Of a stretch of DNA of 64,000 bases, positions 52,292 to 61,487 are shown one piece after another. Within the stretch, counting starts at the first letter, position 1. Every line of letters begins with the position of its first letter. Origin of the DNA: Actinomyces sp. ph3 (GTDB lineage Bacteria; Actinomycetota; Actinomycetes; Actinomycetales; Actinomycetaceae). A model generated the notes under the pieces. The model was given only the letters and a program-made list of their open reading frames with translations. It was not told where the DNA came from and searched no databases. The position numbers and the translations under genes are program-made. The stretch covers positions 119,693 through 183,692 of the forward strand of contig NZ_CAGY01000007.1 of the NCBI RefSeq assembly GCF_000308055.1, given 5' to 3'.

Positions 52292-53512
52292 TCAGTCCTC
52301 TTCGGCGAACTTGATGGAACCGGAGGCCTTGAAACGCTCGATATCCTCGTCTGAGAAACCGCTGCGGTGAAGGACATCTCGAGTGTCTTCACCCAATGCG
52401 GGCATCGGACGCCAGAAACCACCGGGGCGATGCGCAAAACGAGGAACCGTATTCAGGCCCTTGATCGTCTCCCCTTCGCGGTTCTCCCACTCCATGAAGT
52501 TTCCGCGCAGCTTGGTGTGTTCTTCGGCCATGAGGTCGTCGAAATCCAAGCATTTCTGAGCAGCGATCTTGTGGGCAACAAAATCTGCCTCAACATCGTC
52601 GACGTTCTGGGTGAGCAGGTACTCTTCCAGTTTTTGCTCAATCAACGAGGCCTTGGGGCCGTCAAGCCACAGCGCTGAGGTGTCCTCGGGGTATTCTTCT
52701 GTTCCCCACAGATCCCCCAGACCAATGACCTCGAGCAGGTACTTGTTCTGAGGAACGCCGTAGCAGCACAGGCCCAGGATTCCGTCTTTGGTCTTGTACT
52801 GACCGATCGCGCACAGGTTCTGATGGCGTGCACCCGCACGCGGGTAGAGCACTCCCTTATTCATGTAGTCGATCATGTAGTAGGCGCCAACGCGCAGCAT
52901 CGTTTCATACATTGCGACGTCGATCGACTCACCTTCTCCGGTGCGCTGAGCGCGGAAGACCGCAGCCAGTGCAGAGGAGATCACCATGAGCGAGTTGAAG
53001 TAGTCACCGGTGTAGGGAGCTGCCGTCATTGCTTCTTCAGGCGTGCCGTTCTGGTACACGTAACCTGAATAGTCCTGGACGGTCAGATCATATGCCGCGG
53101 AGTGAACACGCTTGGGATCACCAACATGGCCGAAACCGGAAACGTGCACAATGACCAGACGGGGGTTGACCTCCCACAGGAACTCATCGGTGATTCCCTT
53201 TCGTGCCCACACCGGGCCCTTCGAGGATTCGATGAAGATATCCGCATCCTTGACCAGCGCGCGGATAATCTCCTTTCCTTCATCCGTGAAAGGATTCATC
53301 GAGATGGAGCGCTGATTGCGTCGTTCCATTTCCTTGACGAACTCGGTATCACGCACGGAGTCACCACTGTAGGTGTTCTCAATCCAAGTGATATCGGCAC
53401 CCCACTCCGACATGATTTCGCATGCGGTAGGAACAGCAATCTCCACTGCCGAGTAAACGACCTTCAGGCCGTCAAGATTTCCGTAGGACGGCTTATCAAC
53501 GGGTAATGACAT
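52292..53512 (-). CDS. caiB: Family III CoA-transferase CaiB-like
   Basis: 406-residue L-carnitine CoA-transferase homologue (E. coli 405). The catalytic Asp170 lies in APYTGDYF (Asp169 in E. coli CaiB), and the following GKGESID-like (GEGESIDVAMYETMLRVG) stretch and ESSKGPVWARKGITDE are very close to the enterobacterial protein. In the known system it moves CoA from gamma-butyrobetainyl-CoA or crotonobetainyl-CoA to carnitine. ATG 53512 is preferred, 8 nt after GGGAGG; GTG 53521 is an alternative. Confidence 0.93.
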   Translation of the reverse strand: MSLPVDKPSYGNLDGLKVVYSAVEIAVPTACEIMSEWGADITWIENTYSGDSVRDTEFVKEMERRNQRSISMNPFTDEGKEIIRALVKDADIFIESSKGPVWARKGITDEFLWEVNPRLVIVHVSGFGHVGDPKRVHSAAYDLTVQDYSGYVYQNGTPEEAMTAAPYTGDYFNSLMVISSALAAVFRAQRTGEGESIDVAMYETMLRVGAYYMIDYMNKGVLYPRAGARHQNLCAIGQYKTKDGILGLCCYGVPQNKYLLEVIGLGDLWGTEEYPEDTSALWLDGPKASLIEQKLEEYLLTQNVDDVEADFVAHKIAAQKCLDFDDLMAEEHTKLRGNFMEWENREGETIKGLNTVPRFAHRPGGFWRPMPALGEDTRDVLHRSGFSDEDIERFKASGSIKFAEED

Positions 53513-53531
53513 CAGATACACCTCCCGCCGA

Positions 53532-54665
53532 TCAGCGGTATTCCTTCAGAGCTGCACGGCCTGCGGTGAGGATCATCATTTCGTCAGTGCCACCGCTGAC
53601 GCGGTCAACGCGCAGGTCGCGGAACATACGCTGGACGCGGTGTTCACCGGTAATACCGACACCTGCCAGAACCTGCAGAGCATTGTCGACGACCTCGAAT
53701 GCTGCGTGTGCGCAGTAGTACTTCGCCATGGAGCAGTCGCCACGGCCAAGCAGACCGTTATCGTGCTTCCATGCGATTTCGTAGAGCATGTTGCGCATAT
53801 TGGTGAGCGCAACCTTCATGTCCGCGAACTTGAGCTGGATGAGCTGGTGGCGGGCAATTGCCTGTCCACCCTGGACACGCTGGTTGGCGTAGCGCGCGGC
53901 ATCTTCGAAGGCGCAGTAAGCCTGGCCGTAGTTGGTCAGAGCAACAAGGAAACGCTCAAGATCGAAGTCGGCGACTCCGCGGCGGAATCCATTTCCTTCG
54001 GTTCCGAAGAGGTCTTCTTCGCGAAGTTCGACGTTATCGAAGTAGATATCGCAGCAAGAGTCCATACGCAGGCCCAGCTTATGCAGGGGTTCCTTGGTAA
54101 TGCCCGGCAGGGACATGTCGACAAACCACTCGGTGTAGGTGTCCATGTTGTCGCTATCGCGAGCCATAACAACCAGGTAGGGCACGTACTTCGAGGAAGT
54201 AATAAAGGTCTTGTGACCGTTCAGGTAGACCTTGCCGTCCTTACGGGTGTAGGTCGTGCGCATATCATCCCAAGAGGATCCTGCGCTCGGCTCGGTCATT
54301 GCGTAGTTGAGCATCTGCTTACCGGTGCCCACGAAGGAAAGGATCTTTTCCTTCTGTTCCTCGGTGCCCTCACGCAAAACGGTATCCCAGCAGGGAAGCT
54401 GGTAGAGAACGTAGGTAGGGCCACCGGCGCGGCCAAGGGCCTCGTAAGCGGCGGTAAGGGTCACCCAATCGGCCCCCAGACCGCCGTTTTCCTCGGGAAG
54501 GAGGATCTGGTCAAAGCCAAGCTCGCAAATTGCCGAAACCCATTCCTGGGGGTATTCGGAGCGTTCATCGCATTCCTGGAAGTACTTCTCCCAGTTGCGC
54601 GACTCCATCAATTCGGTGAATCCATCGACCATCAATTGCTGGTCTTCGCTCAGTGAAAAGTCCAT
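53532..54665 (-). CDS. caiA: Acyl-CoA dehydrogenase CaiA (crotonobetainyl-CoA reductase-like)
   Basis: 377-residue flavoprotein; E. coli CaiA has 380. [57 protein letters not shown] and [15 protein letters not shown] are nearly the same as in CaiA. The C-terminal region where many acyl-CoA dehydrogenases have YEGT reads GGTDE, as in CaiA. It probably reduces crotonobetainyl-CoA or a similar enoyl-CoA with electrons from FixAB. AGGAAG precedes the ATG. Confidence 0.94.
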   Translation of the reverse strand: MDFSLSEDQQLMVDGFTELMESRNWEKYFQECDERSEYPQEWVSAICELGFDQILLPEENGGLGADWVTLTAAYEALGRAGGPTYVLYQLPCWDTVLREGTEEQKEKILSFVGTGKQMLNYAMTEPSAGSSWDDMRTTYTRKDGKVYLNGHKTFITSSKYVPYLVVMARDSDNMDTYTEWFVDMSLPGITKEPLHKLGLRMDSCCDIYFDNVELREEDLFGTEGNGFRRGVADFDLERFLVALTNYGQAYCAFEDAARYANQRVQGGQAIARHQLIQLKFADMKVALTNMRNMLYEIAWKHDNGLLGRGDCSMAKYYCAHAAFEVVDNALQVLAGVGITGEHRVQRMFRDLRVDRVSGGTDEMMILTAGRAALKEYR

Positions 54666-54706
54666 TTTTACTTCCTATCGTCGGTGATGTGAAATAGGTG
54701 GTTTTC

Positions 54707-55687
54707 TTAGATTTTGTGGTTATGGAAGAAGTCAGCTGCCCGCCGCATCGCATCCATCGTGTCATCCAGCATCCGAGAGTGATGAAGGAATGCGTGGATA
54801 ACCTTCGGATAGACAACGAATTCGTTATCCACTCCCGCGATATCAAGCAGTTCATGAAGCGCCTCGGAATCATCTTTGAGAGGATCCAAGCCTGCGGCCA
54901 CGATGAAACAGGGAGGGACTGCCGAAGACAGATCGTTATCCAAAATATTCACGTATGGTTCGCGAATCTTATCAAGATCTCCAAGGTAGGCCTTGAGGTA
55001 GTACTCGTAATCGGCTTCGGTAAGACCATCCCAAGGGCCGCCCAGCAGTCGCATCGATCGAGAGTCACGCAAGCCGTATGCTCCGTAGAAGAGCAGCATG
55101 CTCCGCGCGTTCACAGTTTTGCCGTGATCACGAAGGTAGAGCAGCGCACCGAATGCCATATTTGCACCTGCACTGTCCCCCGAGAAGGAGACATCCTGAG
55201 GATCAATTCCCCACTCCTGAGCGTGCTGGACGATGTAGTCGGTGACGTCTGAAATTTCTTCGATCGGCTGCGGGTATTGCGCTTCCGGAGAGAGCGTATA
55301 GCCCACCGAAACGACGATGGCTCCTGTGAGCGAGGCAATCGTGCGCGTGATGCGATCGTGGGTATCGACATCGCCGATCAGCCAGCCGCCACCGTGAACA
55401 TAAACAATCATGGGGCGAGCAGATTCGTTATTTTCTTCTCCCGAGGCCTGGGGGACGTAGCGGCGCACCGGGATACTCCCGTGGCGCGTCGGGACCATTC
55501 GGTCTTCCGCGCTTTCCACATGCGGACCGCCCTCGTTCCAGAAACGGCGTTCACTGCGATAGGCCTGTCGCATCTCTTCGATGCTCTGATCGGTCGAGTA
55601 CGCGTCTTTTGCCAGCTCGTTTTGCTTGGCAACGACGGCGCCCATCTGCTCGCTCCACATGCTGGGAACATCAAGTTTGTGTGCCAC
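54707..55687 (-). CDS. Alpha/beta hydrolase, hormone-sensitive lipase family
   Basis: 326-residue esterase-like protein. HGGGWLIGD forms the oxyanion hole, the nucleophile Ser is in GDSAGAN, the acid is in AGLDPLKDDSE and the His in KVIHAFLHH. No signal peptide, so it is cytoplasmic. GTG 55687 has GGAGG. It is not part of enterobacterial cai operons. It may hydrolyse an ester form of the substrate (for example acylcarnitine), which is inference from context. Confidence 0.87.
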   Translation of the reverse strand: MAHKLDVPSMWSEQMGAVVAKQNELAKDAYSTDQSIEEMRQAYRSERRFWNEGGPHVESAEDRMVPTRHGSIPVRRYVPQASGEENNESARPMIVYVHGGGWLIGDVDTHDRITRTIASLTGAIVVSVGYTLSPEAQYPQPIEEISDVTDYIVQHAQEWGIDPQDVSFSGDSAGANMAFGALLYLRDHGKTVNARSMLLFYGAYGLRDSRSMRLLGGPWDGLTEADYEYYLKAYLGDLDKIREPYVNILDNDLSSAVPPCFIVAAGLDPLKDDSEALHELLDIAGVDNEFVVYPKVIHAFLHHSRMLDDTMDAMRRAADFFHNHKI

Positions 55688-55715
55688 TACGTCCTCCTTC
55701 CTTAGTACCTGGTTT

Positions 55716-57026
55716 TCAGGCCTCGACGTTCTTCTTCTCGCGAATACGAATCACGACAACCAGAGCGATCGCACAAACCGCCGCCAGCAGGGCTGCACCG
55801 CTAAGGATCATGAAGATCTGATGGAACGCCGATTCTTGCGCATCACCTGCGGCGTCGCGAATTGAGCCAAACCAGGTGTAGGAGAAGGTATCGGGAAGGA
55901 AGCCGATGACCGAGAGCAGGCCCGAGGCCGTACCGAAGACTGCGGGAGCGACCTTGCCTTCAGTGAGCTGCGAGGAAACAATACCGAAGACACCGTTGGC
56001 AATAAACGCCAAGAGAATCACCAATCCAGCGGTGAGGACAGCGTTCGCACCCGAGGGCAGGACAGCGAATCCAGCAAAGAGCACTGCAACCAACAGTGAA
56101 GCAGCTGCAATAACACGCGACGGTGAACCAACCTTCTCAGCAACCCATCCAAAGAAAGGAGCCGAGACCAACGAGATACCGTAGGTACGAACGGTTGCGA
56201 CCATGGTGACCACTGCGGGAGCAAGCATCATGACCTTGTTCATGTAGCCGGTGGTTTGGTTTACACCGGTGTAGAAGAAGTAGACGAAGAACAAGGTGGC
56301 AGCTGCCAGCCAGACGACAGGGTTCGCCAAGACCTGTCCGATTTGCTTCACCGAGAAACCGCCTTCGGCGGATCCGATTTCACCTTCGAACTTCGGGATG
56401 AAGAAGAAGGAGAGGACGGCGAGAACCATGATCAGGCCACCCAGGATGAAGAGCAGAGTACGCATGGGGATGATGTCACCACGCGATGCGAGGTGGGCAA
56501 CCAGCCACGAGTTGAAGAAGCCCAGGATCAGACCTGCAAGGCCATAGAAGGCGTAAGAAAGACCAATGTTGCGCGCGTAGCCATCTTCATCAGAGATCAG
56601 TCGCACAAGCTTGTAACGGATACCCCACCAAATGAGAATGGTTGTGACGCCCATTGCGACAAAAAGAAAGCGAATGGTGGTCAGCGAGGGGAACATTGCG
56701 TACCAGAAGGTGAGCAGTGCAGTCAGAGCGAAACCGACCCACGAAAGGGTCCGAACGCGAACGATATCCGCCACAATACCGGAGGGGAGATAGCACACAA
56801 GCGCGGTCATAGCGTATGCGCTCAGAAGCGTACCCAGCGTGGTGGCAACGTTTTCAGGCGTAGCACCACCCGAGGCGATGAGGGCCTTACCCAGCGGTTC
56901 TTCGAAGACGTACTGAAGATAGGCAGGAGTGTAAATGATCGAGCTACCGATCGAGACCAAGATCAGAAGGAAGATACGGTGACCCGCGCTCAGGTCGCTC
57001 GCTTTCCTCTCTGCAGAACCCAACAT
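55716..57026 (-). CDS. MFS transporter, first gene of the cai-like operon
   Basis: 436-residue major facilitator with twelve hydrophobic segments. PSGIVADIVRVRTLSW is a diverged loop 2-3 motif, and AEKVGSPSRV lies in loop 8-9. It resembles the nitrate/oxalate-type or uncharacterised anaerobe MFS carriers more than the sugar porters, and is unlike the other MFS of this operon. AGAAAGG precedes ATG 57026. No BCCT carrier (CaiT) is present, so one of the two MFS proteins probably takes up substrate and the other may export the product. Confidence 0.85.
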   Translation of the reverse strand: MLGSAERKASDLSAGHRIFLLILVSIGSSIIYTPAYLQYVFEEPLGKALIASGGATPENVATTLGTLLSAYAMTALVCYLPSGIVADIVRVRTLSWVGFALTALLTFWYAMFPSLTTIRFLFVAMGVTTILIWWGIRYKLVRLISDEDGYARNIGLSYAFYGLAGLILGFFNSWLVAHLASRGDIIPMRTLLFILGGLIMVLAVLSFFFIPKFEGEIGSAEGGFSVKQIGQVLANPVVWLAAATLFFVYFFYTGVNQTTGYMNKVMMLAPAVVTMVATVRTYGISLVSAPFFGWVAEKVGSPSRVIAAASLLVAVLFAGFAVLPSGANAVLTAGLVILLAFIANGVFGIVSSQLTEGKVAPAVFGTASGLLSVIGFLPDTFSYTWFGSIRDAAGDAQESAFHQIFMILSGAALLAAVCAIALVVVIRIREKKNVEA

Positions 57027-57049
57027 GTGAAAGACCTTTCTATCACTGA

Positions 57050-57055
57050 AGAATA
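57050..57055 (-). promoter_or_regulatory. Possible -10 box of the cai-like operon
   Basis: TATTCT on the minus strand lies 24 bp before the MFS start, leaving room for a short leader with AAAGG. No good -35 is found, which fits a promoter needing an activator. Confidence 0.35.
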
Positions 57056-57090
57056 GAGTTCATCGGACTAGGGTGAGATCGCGCATATCC

Positions 57091-57313
57091 TGGACTACAT
57101 TCGTCCATAATTGCGGCTTGTTCGTGCAGCATCCCGCCACTGGGGGCGGTGAATTTCTGCAGACATACATCAGTGTCGAAACACGATGTGTCACAGGCAA
57201 TAATCGCTGCCACGTCCCCAACGCTATCAATGACGCCACATGAAAACGAGGGGTCTTTAGGCCCAAAGAATCAAATTTTTTCCGACGGTATTCGTCGATA
57301 ATTGCTGCTTTTT
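57091..57313. repeat. Repeated operator-like elements upstream of the cai-like operon
   Basis: Blocks 57091-57122 and 57282-57313 share ATTCGTCSATAATTGCKGCTT and each contains an inverted repeat, GGAC-N7-GTCC in the first and CGAC-N7-GTCG in the second. The arm base differs in a compensating way. A weaker third copy of the ATAATYGCTGC part is at 57200-57211. The ATAAT parts start at 57107, 57200 and 57298, so they are 93 and 98 bp apart. Nothing else was identified in the 430-bp gap 57027-57456 except the pnp-side hairpin; no credible gene is there. Confidence 0.5.
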
Positions 57314-57369
57314 CAGATAACTGGGATGACACCTTGAAAGCTGAGAACATGCTGTTGCGAAGGCATAAA

Positions 57370-57413
57370 TATGCCGTGTGGGGCGAAGGAATTCCTTCGC
57401 CCCACACGGCATA
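57370..57413 (-). terminator. 44-nt perfect palindrome, probable pnp terminator
   Basis: The whole of 57370-57413 is self-complementary, with GAATTC at the centre. It lies 43 bp after the pnp stop. On the minus strand it is followed by only three T residues. Confidence 0.75.
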
Positions 57414-57456
57414 AAAACTCAGAGTACGCGTTGTCTAACGCGCCCTCAGCGCAAGG

Positions 57457-59814
57457 TCACTCCTCGTCGGAGCCCTCTGAAGCCTGGGCCTCGTCATCAT
57501 CGCGACGACGGCGTGTGCGCGTACGGGGACGACGCTCACGGCGTTCACGGCGCTCGGAGCGCTCGCGACGCTCGGGGCGGCGAGACTGCTCATCGCTGGC
57601 CTCGAGCTCTCCGGTTTCACCATCAACGACGGCGTACAGGCTGAGCTTGCCGCGGTCACCGATCTCGTGGATCTCAACCTCGACCTGCTGGCCAACCTGA
57701 AGAACATCATCGACAGAGTCGATGCGCTTACCGCCGACCAGACGACGAACCTGCGAGATGTGCAGCAGACCGTCCTTGCCGGGGGTCAGGGAAACAAAGG
57801 CACCGAAGGAGGTCGTCTTCACGACGGTTCCCACGAAGCGCTCCCCCACCTCGGGCATCTGCGGATTGGCAATCTGGTTGACCATCGCGCGTGCGGCTTC
57901 TGCGGCTTCACCGGTCGATGCACCGATGTAGACGGTGCCATCGTCCTCAATGGTCAGTTCTGCGCCAGTGTCTTCCTGGATCTGGTTGATCATCTTGCCC
58001 TTGGGGCCAATGACTTCACCGATCTTGTCGACGGGGACCTGGACCGTGATGATGCGAGGAGCGTAGGGGCTCATCTCATCGGGGGCGTCAATTGCCTGCT
58101 CCATCAGATCAAGGATCTGCAGGCGTGCGTCGCGGGCCTGTGCCAGTGCGCCACGCAGCACCTGGGAGTCGATGCCGTCGAGCTTGGTATCCAGCTGCAG
58201 GGCAGTGATGAACTCACGGGTACCAGCGACCTTGAAGTCCATATCGCCGAAGCCGTCTTCAGCACCGAGGATATCGGTCAGGGTCACCGCCTTCTGCTTG
58301 CCATCAACTTCACCGGTCATGAGGCCCATTGCGATGCCTGCGACGGGGGCGCGCAGCGGCACGCCAGCCTGGAGCAGCGACAGTGTCGATGCACATACGG
58401 AACCCATCGAAGAGGAGCCGTTGGAGCCCATGGTCTCGGAGACCTGGCGGATTGCGTAGGGGAACTCTTCGCGCGAAGGAATCACGGGCTTGAGAGCGCG
58501 CTCTGCAAGGTCGCCGTGGCCAATTTCGCGGCGCTTGGGCGAACCCACGCGGCCGGTTTCGCCGGTCGAGTAAGGCGGGAAGTTGTACTGGTGCATGTAA
58601 CGCTTCGCCGTGATGGGCGAAAGGTTATCCAACTGCTGCTCCATGCGGAGCATAGCCAGGGTCGTCACACCCAGAATCTGGGTCTCACCACGCTGGAAGA
58701 GAGCCGAACCGTGGACGCGAGGAAGAACCTCGACCTCGGCGCTCAGGGAGCGAATGGTACGCAGCGAACGGCCATCCATACGGATTTCTTCGCGCAGGGT
58801 GCGGTTACGGATGGTCTGCTTCTCCAGAGAACGGAATGCAGCCTTGAGTTCCTTTTCACCCTCGGGGAACTGCTCGGAGAGTGCTTCAAGCATATCGGCC
58901 TTGACCTGGTCGACTGCCTCTTCGCGGGCGAGCTTACCTTCAGTGAGAAGCGCCTTGGCAAGCTTATCGCCAACCCACTGCTCAACTGCTGCGTACTGCT
59001 CATCGGAGTAATCCAGGAAGATCGGGAATTCAGCGGTTTCCTTGGAGGCAACCTCTGCAACCTTCATCTGAGCTTCGCACAGTGCACGAATGAAGGGCTT
59101 TGCGGCCTCGAGGCCGTCAGCCACGACATCTTCGGTCGGCGCAACGGCGCCTGCCTGAATGAGGTCCCATTCGTTTTCGCCGCCGCCGGCCTCAACCATC
59201 ATGATGGCGACATCTTCAGAACCGTCTTCGGTGGTCACAATGCGACCGGCAACAACGATATTGAAGACGGAACGCTCCATCTCTGACCAGCGCGGGAATG
59301 CCACCCACTGGCCATCAATGAGGGCCAGACGGGTACCTGCGATGGGGCCAGAGAAGGGAAGACCAGCAATCTGGGTCGACATCGAGGCAGCATTAATTGC
59401 CAGGACGTCATATGCATCGTTGGGGTGTGCAGCCAGAACGGTTGCGACAACCTGAACCTCGTTGCGCAGGCCCTTCTTGAAGCCGGGGCGCAGCGGACGG
59501 TCGATCAGGCGTGCTGCCAGAATCGCTTCGGTTCCGGGACGGCCTTCGCGACGGAAGAACGATCCGGGGATACGGCCGGCCGCGTAGGAACGTTCTTCAA
59601 CGTCAACGGTCAGCGGGAAAAAGTCAAACTGATCCTTGGGCTGCTTGCCCACGGTGGTCGCGGACAGAACCGCGGTTTCATCATCGAGGTAGGCCATGGC
59701 CGCACCTGCGGCCTGCTTGGCGAGGCGGCCCGTTTCAAAACGCACGACGCGCTTACCGAAACGGCCATTGTCGATGATCGCCTCTGCTGAGACGATATCT
59801 TCGCCTTCCATCAT
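57457..59814 (-). CDS. pnp: Polynucleotide phosphorylase
   Basis: Phosphorolytic 3'-to-5' exoribonuclease. Two RNase PH domains (the first from [17 protein letters not shown], the second with [20 protein letters not shown], which holds catalytic Asp residues), then KH ([20 protein letters not shown]) and S1 ([20 protein letters not shown]) domains. The last ~45 residues are an Arg/Glu-rich repetitive tail ending in acidic residues. 785 residues. AAGGAG precedes the ATG. Confidence 0.97.
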   Translation of the reverse strand: MMEGEDIVSAEAIIDNGRFGKRVVRFETGRLAKQAAGAAMAYLDDETAVLSATTVGKQPKDQFDFFPLTVDVEERSYAAGRIPGSFFRREGRPGTEAILAARLIDRPLRPGFKKGLRNEVQVVATVLAAHPNDAYDVLAINAASMSTQIAGLPFSGPIAGTRLALIDGQWVAFPRWSEMERSVFNIVVAGRIVTTEDGSEDVAIMMVEAGGGENEWDLIQAGAVAPTEDVVADGLEAAKPFIRALCEAQMKVAEVASKETAEFPIFLDYSDEQYAAVEQWVGDKLAKALLTEGKLAREEAVDQVKADMLEALSEQFPEGEKELKAAFRSLEKQTIRNRTLREEIRMDGRSLRTIRSLSAEVEVLPRVHGSALFQRGETQILGVTTLAMLRMEQQLDNLSPITAKRYMHQYNFPPYSTGETGRVGSPKRREIGHGDLAERALKPVIPSREEFPYAIRQVSETMGSNGSSSMGSVCASTLSLLQAGVPLRAPVAGIAMGLMTGEVDGKQKAVTLTDILGAEDGFGDMDFKVAGTREFITALQLDTKLDGIDSQVLRGALAQARDARLQILDLMEQAIDAPDEMSPYAPRIITVQVPVDKIGEVIGPKGKMINQIQEDTGAELTIEDDGTVYIGASTGEAAEAARAMVNQIANPQMPEVGERFVGTVVKTTSFGAFVSLTPGKDGLLHISQVRRLVGGKRIDSVDDVLQVGQQVEVEIHEIGDRGKLSLYAVVDGETGELEASDEQSRRPERRERSERRERRERRPRTRTRRRRDDDEAQASEGSDEE

Positions 59815-60016
59815 ATGTGTGTTCTCCTTGAACTGATCTATTTCACACTACTTCGGCGTTCGTATCGGCCTTCGATCGAAGTCCACGGCTTTTGTCCGGC
59901 TCTTCCCACATCCGTAGGCGCCAGAGAAGCCGTAAACCACTGTCGAAAACCGCGCACGATTACGCCCTATCCAAAGTATTGAGTTATCGCGTGTGCACTT
60001 CGCCCACACGTAGTGA

Positions 60017-60049
60017 TCCGGCTCGATTCCAACATGGAATCGAGCCGGA
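60017..60049 (-). terminator. 14-bp hairpin after rpsO
   Basis: Arms 60017-60030 and 60036-60049 pair perfectly around AACAT, six bases after the rpsO stop. There is no T tract. It may act as a partial terminator or, as in E. coli rpsO-pnp, as an RNase processing hairpin. The rest of the 241-bp gap to pnp shows nothing clear. Confidence 0.65.
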
Positions 60050-60055
60050 CTAAAA

Positions 60056-60325
60056 TCAGCGGCGCAGGCCCAGTCGTTCGATCAGCGAGCGGTAACGCTC
60101 AATGTCGATCTCGGCGAGGTAGCCGAGAAGGCGACGACGACGACCAACCAGCAGCAGCAGACCACGACGAGAGTGGTGATCGTGCTTGTGAGTCTTGAAG
60201 TGCTCGGTCAGGTCCTTGATTCGCTGGGTCAGCAGCGCAATCTGAACCTCGGGGGAGCCGGTGTCACCTTCGTGGGTGGCGTACTCGGCGATGATCTGGT
60301 CCTTAACGTCCTTGCTCAGTGGCAC
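60056..60325 (-). CDS. rpsO: 30S ribosomal protein S15
   Basis: 89 residues, the standard length. The central [20 protein letters not shown] and [22 protein letters not shown] segments form the 16S-binding helices. AAAAGGAG precedes the ATG. It lies between ribF and pnp, as in most bacteria, and has a structured 5' leader. Confidence 0.98.
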   Translation of the reverse strand: MPLSKDVKDQIIAEYATHEGDTGSPEVQIALLTQRIKDLTEHFKTHKHDHHSRRGLLLLVGRRRRLLGYLAEIDIERYRSLIERLGLRR

Positions 60326-60348
60326 AGGCTTCTCCTTTTAACTCGTTG

Positions 60349-60387
60349 CACGGAGCCACAGGGCGTTCCCTGTGCATACAATCCGTG
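60349..60387 (-). promoter_or_regulatory. Nested stem-loops in the rpsO leader, candidate S15 autoregulatory RNA
   Basis: On the mRNA strand an outer stem CACGGA/TCCGTG (60382-60387 with 60349-60354) encloses an inner 7-bp stem CACAGGG/CCCTGTG (60368-60374 with 60357-60363) capped by AACG. It ends about 24 nt before the start codon. S15 represses its own mRNA through leader structures in several phyla, so this is a candidate. Confidence 0.5.
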
Positions 60388-60485
60388 GCCGACATGACGG
60401 CTTAGACTAGTCTAGCATCCCATCTTCAGGCTTTAGTCGTGATCTGCAGCACGAGCGTCAACCTGAAGGATCAAGCATGAGGCGC

Positions 60486-61475
60486 TCAACGTGCAGTTAC
60501 AGCCTTGGGATCCACTCGGGTAGGCACGCCAACACCAAGAACGTAGGCGCTAATTCTTAGATCCTCATCCATTTGAGACAGCAATGCGTCCAAGGATTCA
60601 AAAGATTCCATTGGGCGAATACGGCTCACAAACATAATGGAGACATTTTCGCCATAGAGGTTAAGGTCACTGCGCCCCAAGACATGCGCTTCAACGGTTC
60701 GCACTTCACCGTCAAACTGTGGGTTCGTTCCCACCGAAATGGCAGCAGGCAGGAATTCGGCTGCCCCACCATCACCAATATGACGCACGAGCCAGCCGGC
60801 ATAAACTCCATCGCCGGGAACGACACCTTCGATGTCATTGCACAGGTTTGCGGTGGGGAATCCCAACTCGCGCCCACGCTTATAGCCGTGTTCAACCGTC
60901 CCGCGGATGCGGTGAAGATGTCCCAACACACGAGCGGCCCCTGAAACATCGCCCTCTTCCAGAAGCTGTCGAACCCACGACGATGACCAGCGCCGTCCCT
61001 CAGGAGCCGTCACATCGTCCACCGAGGTAACGGAGAATCCGAATTCTTCTCCAAGTGCCGAGAGGGTCTCTAGATCACCCGAATTATTCCGACCAAAGCG
61101 GAAGTCCTTGCCGACAACGACTTCGGCAGCTCCCAGCGCATCAACCACATATTTTTCAACGAATTCACGGGGAGTCAAGGTGTAAACGGATTCGTCGTAG
61201 TGAATGACAAAGGTCGCATTCAATCCGGTAGCAGCCATGGCATCCAAGCGGTCACGCAAAGGCGAGATCAGCTTGAGAGGGCTATCCGGATTGTGCACCT
61301 GACGTGGATGCGGATCGAAGGTACAAGCAATCGCCTGAACCCCCATCGCACGTGCGTCGGTGACAGCAGCAGAAATCACCTTGCGATGCCCTTCGTGCAT
61401 CCCGTCAAAGTTGCCGATCGTGACAACTGAAGTCAATCCCTTAGGAATCTCGTCTAAGGAACGCCAAATCTCCAC
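60486..61475 (-). CDS. ribF: Bifunctional riboflavin kinase/FAD synthetase
   Basis: Makes FMN and then FAD. The N-terminal nucleotidyltransferase domain has TIGNFDGMHEGHRK and the C-terminal kinase domain has RGTVEHGYKRGRELGFPTANL and DGVYAGW. 329 residues, complete. Between truB and rpsO on the same strand. Relevant to the flavoproteins of the fix/cai cluster only in a general way. Confidence 0.96.
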   Translation of the reverse strand: MEIWRSLDEIPKGLTSVVTIGNFDGMHEGHRKVISAAVTDARAMGVQAIACTFDPHPRQVHNPDSPLKLISPLRDRLDAMAATGLNATFVIHYDESVYTLTPREFVEKYVVDALGAAEVVVGKDFRFGRNNSGDLETLSALGEEFGFSVTSVDDVTAPEGRRWSSSWVRQLLEEGDVSGAARVLGHLHRIRGTVEHGYKRGRELGFPTANLCNDIEGVVPGDGVYAGWLVRHIGDGGAAEFLPAAISVGTNPQFDGEVRTVEAHVLGRSDLNLYGENVSIMFVSRIRPMESFESLDALLSQMDEDLRISAYVLGVGVPTRVDPKAVTAR

Positions 61476-61487
61476 TGTGGTTACTTT

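Noticed and set aside
57060..57407. 115-codon minus-strand frame between pnp and the cai-like operon
   Set aside because: No ribosome site, runs through the terminator palindrome and the repeat elements, and shows no domain. The region is better explained as regulatory.
57667..59286. 539-codon open frame on the plus strand opposite pnp
   Set aside because: It is the antisense shadow of pnp, made open by strong codon bias. It has no ribosome site and no recognisable domain.
60403..60414. 12-bp palindrome TAGACTAGTCTA upstream of rpsO
   Set aside because: Short, not repeated in the window and not placed clearly relative to a promoter. It may be part of the rpsO promoter, but nothing supports a specific role.
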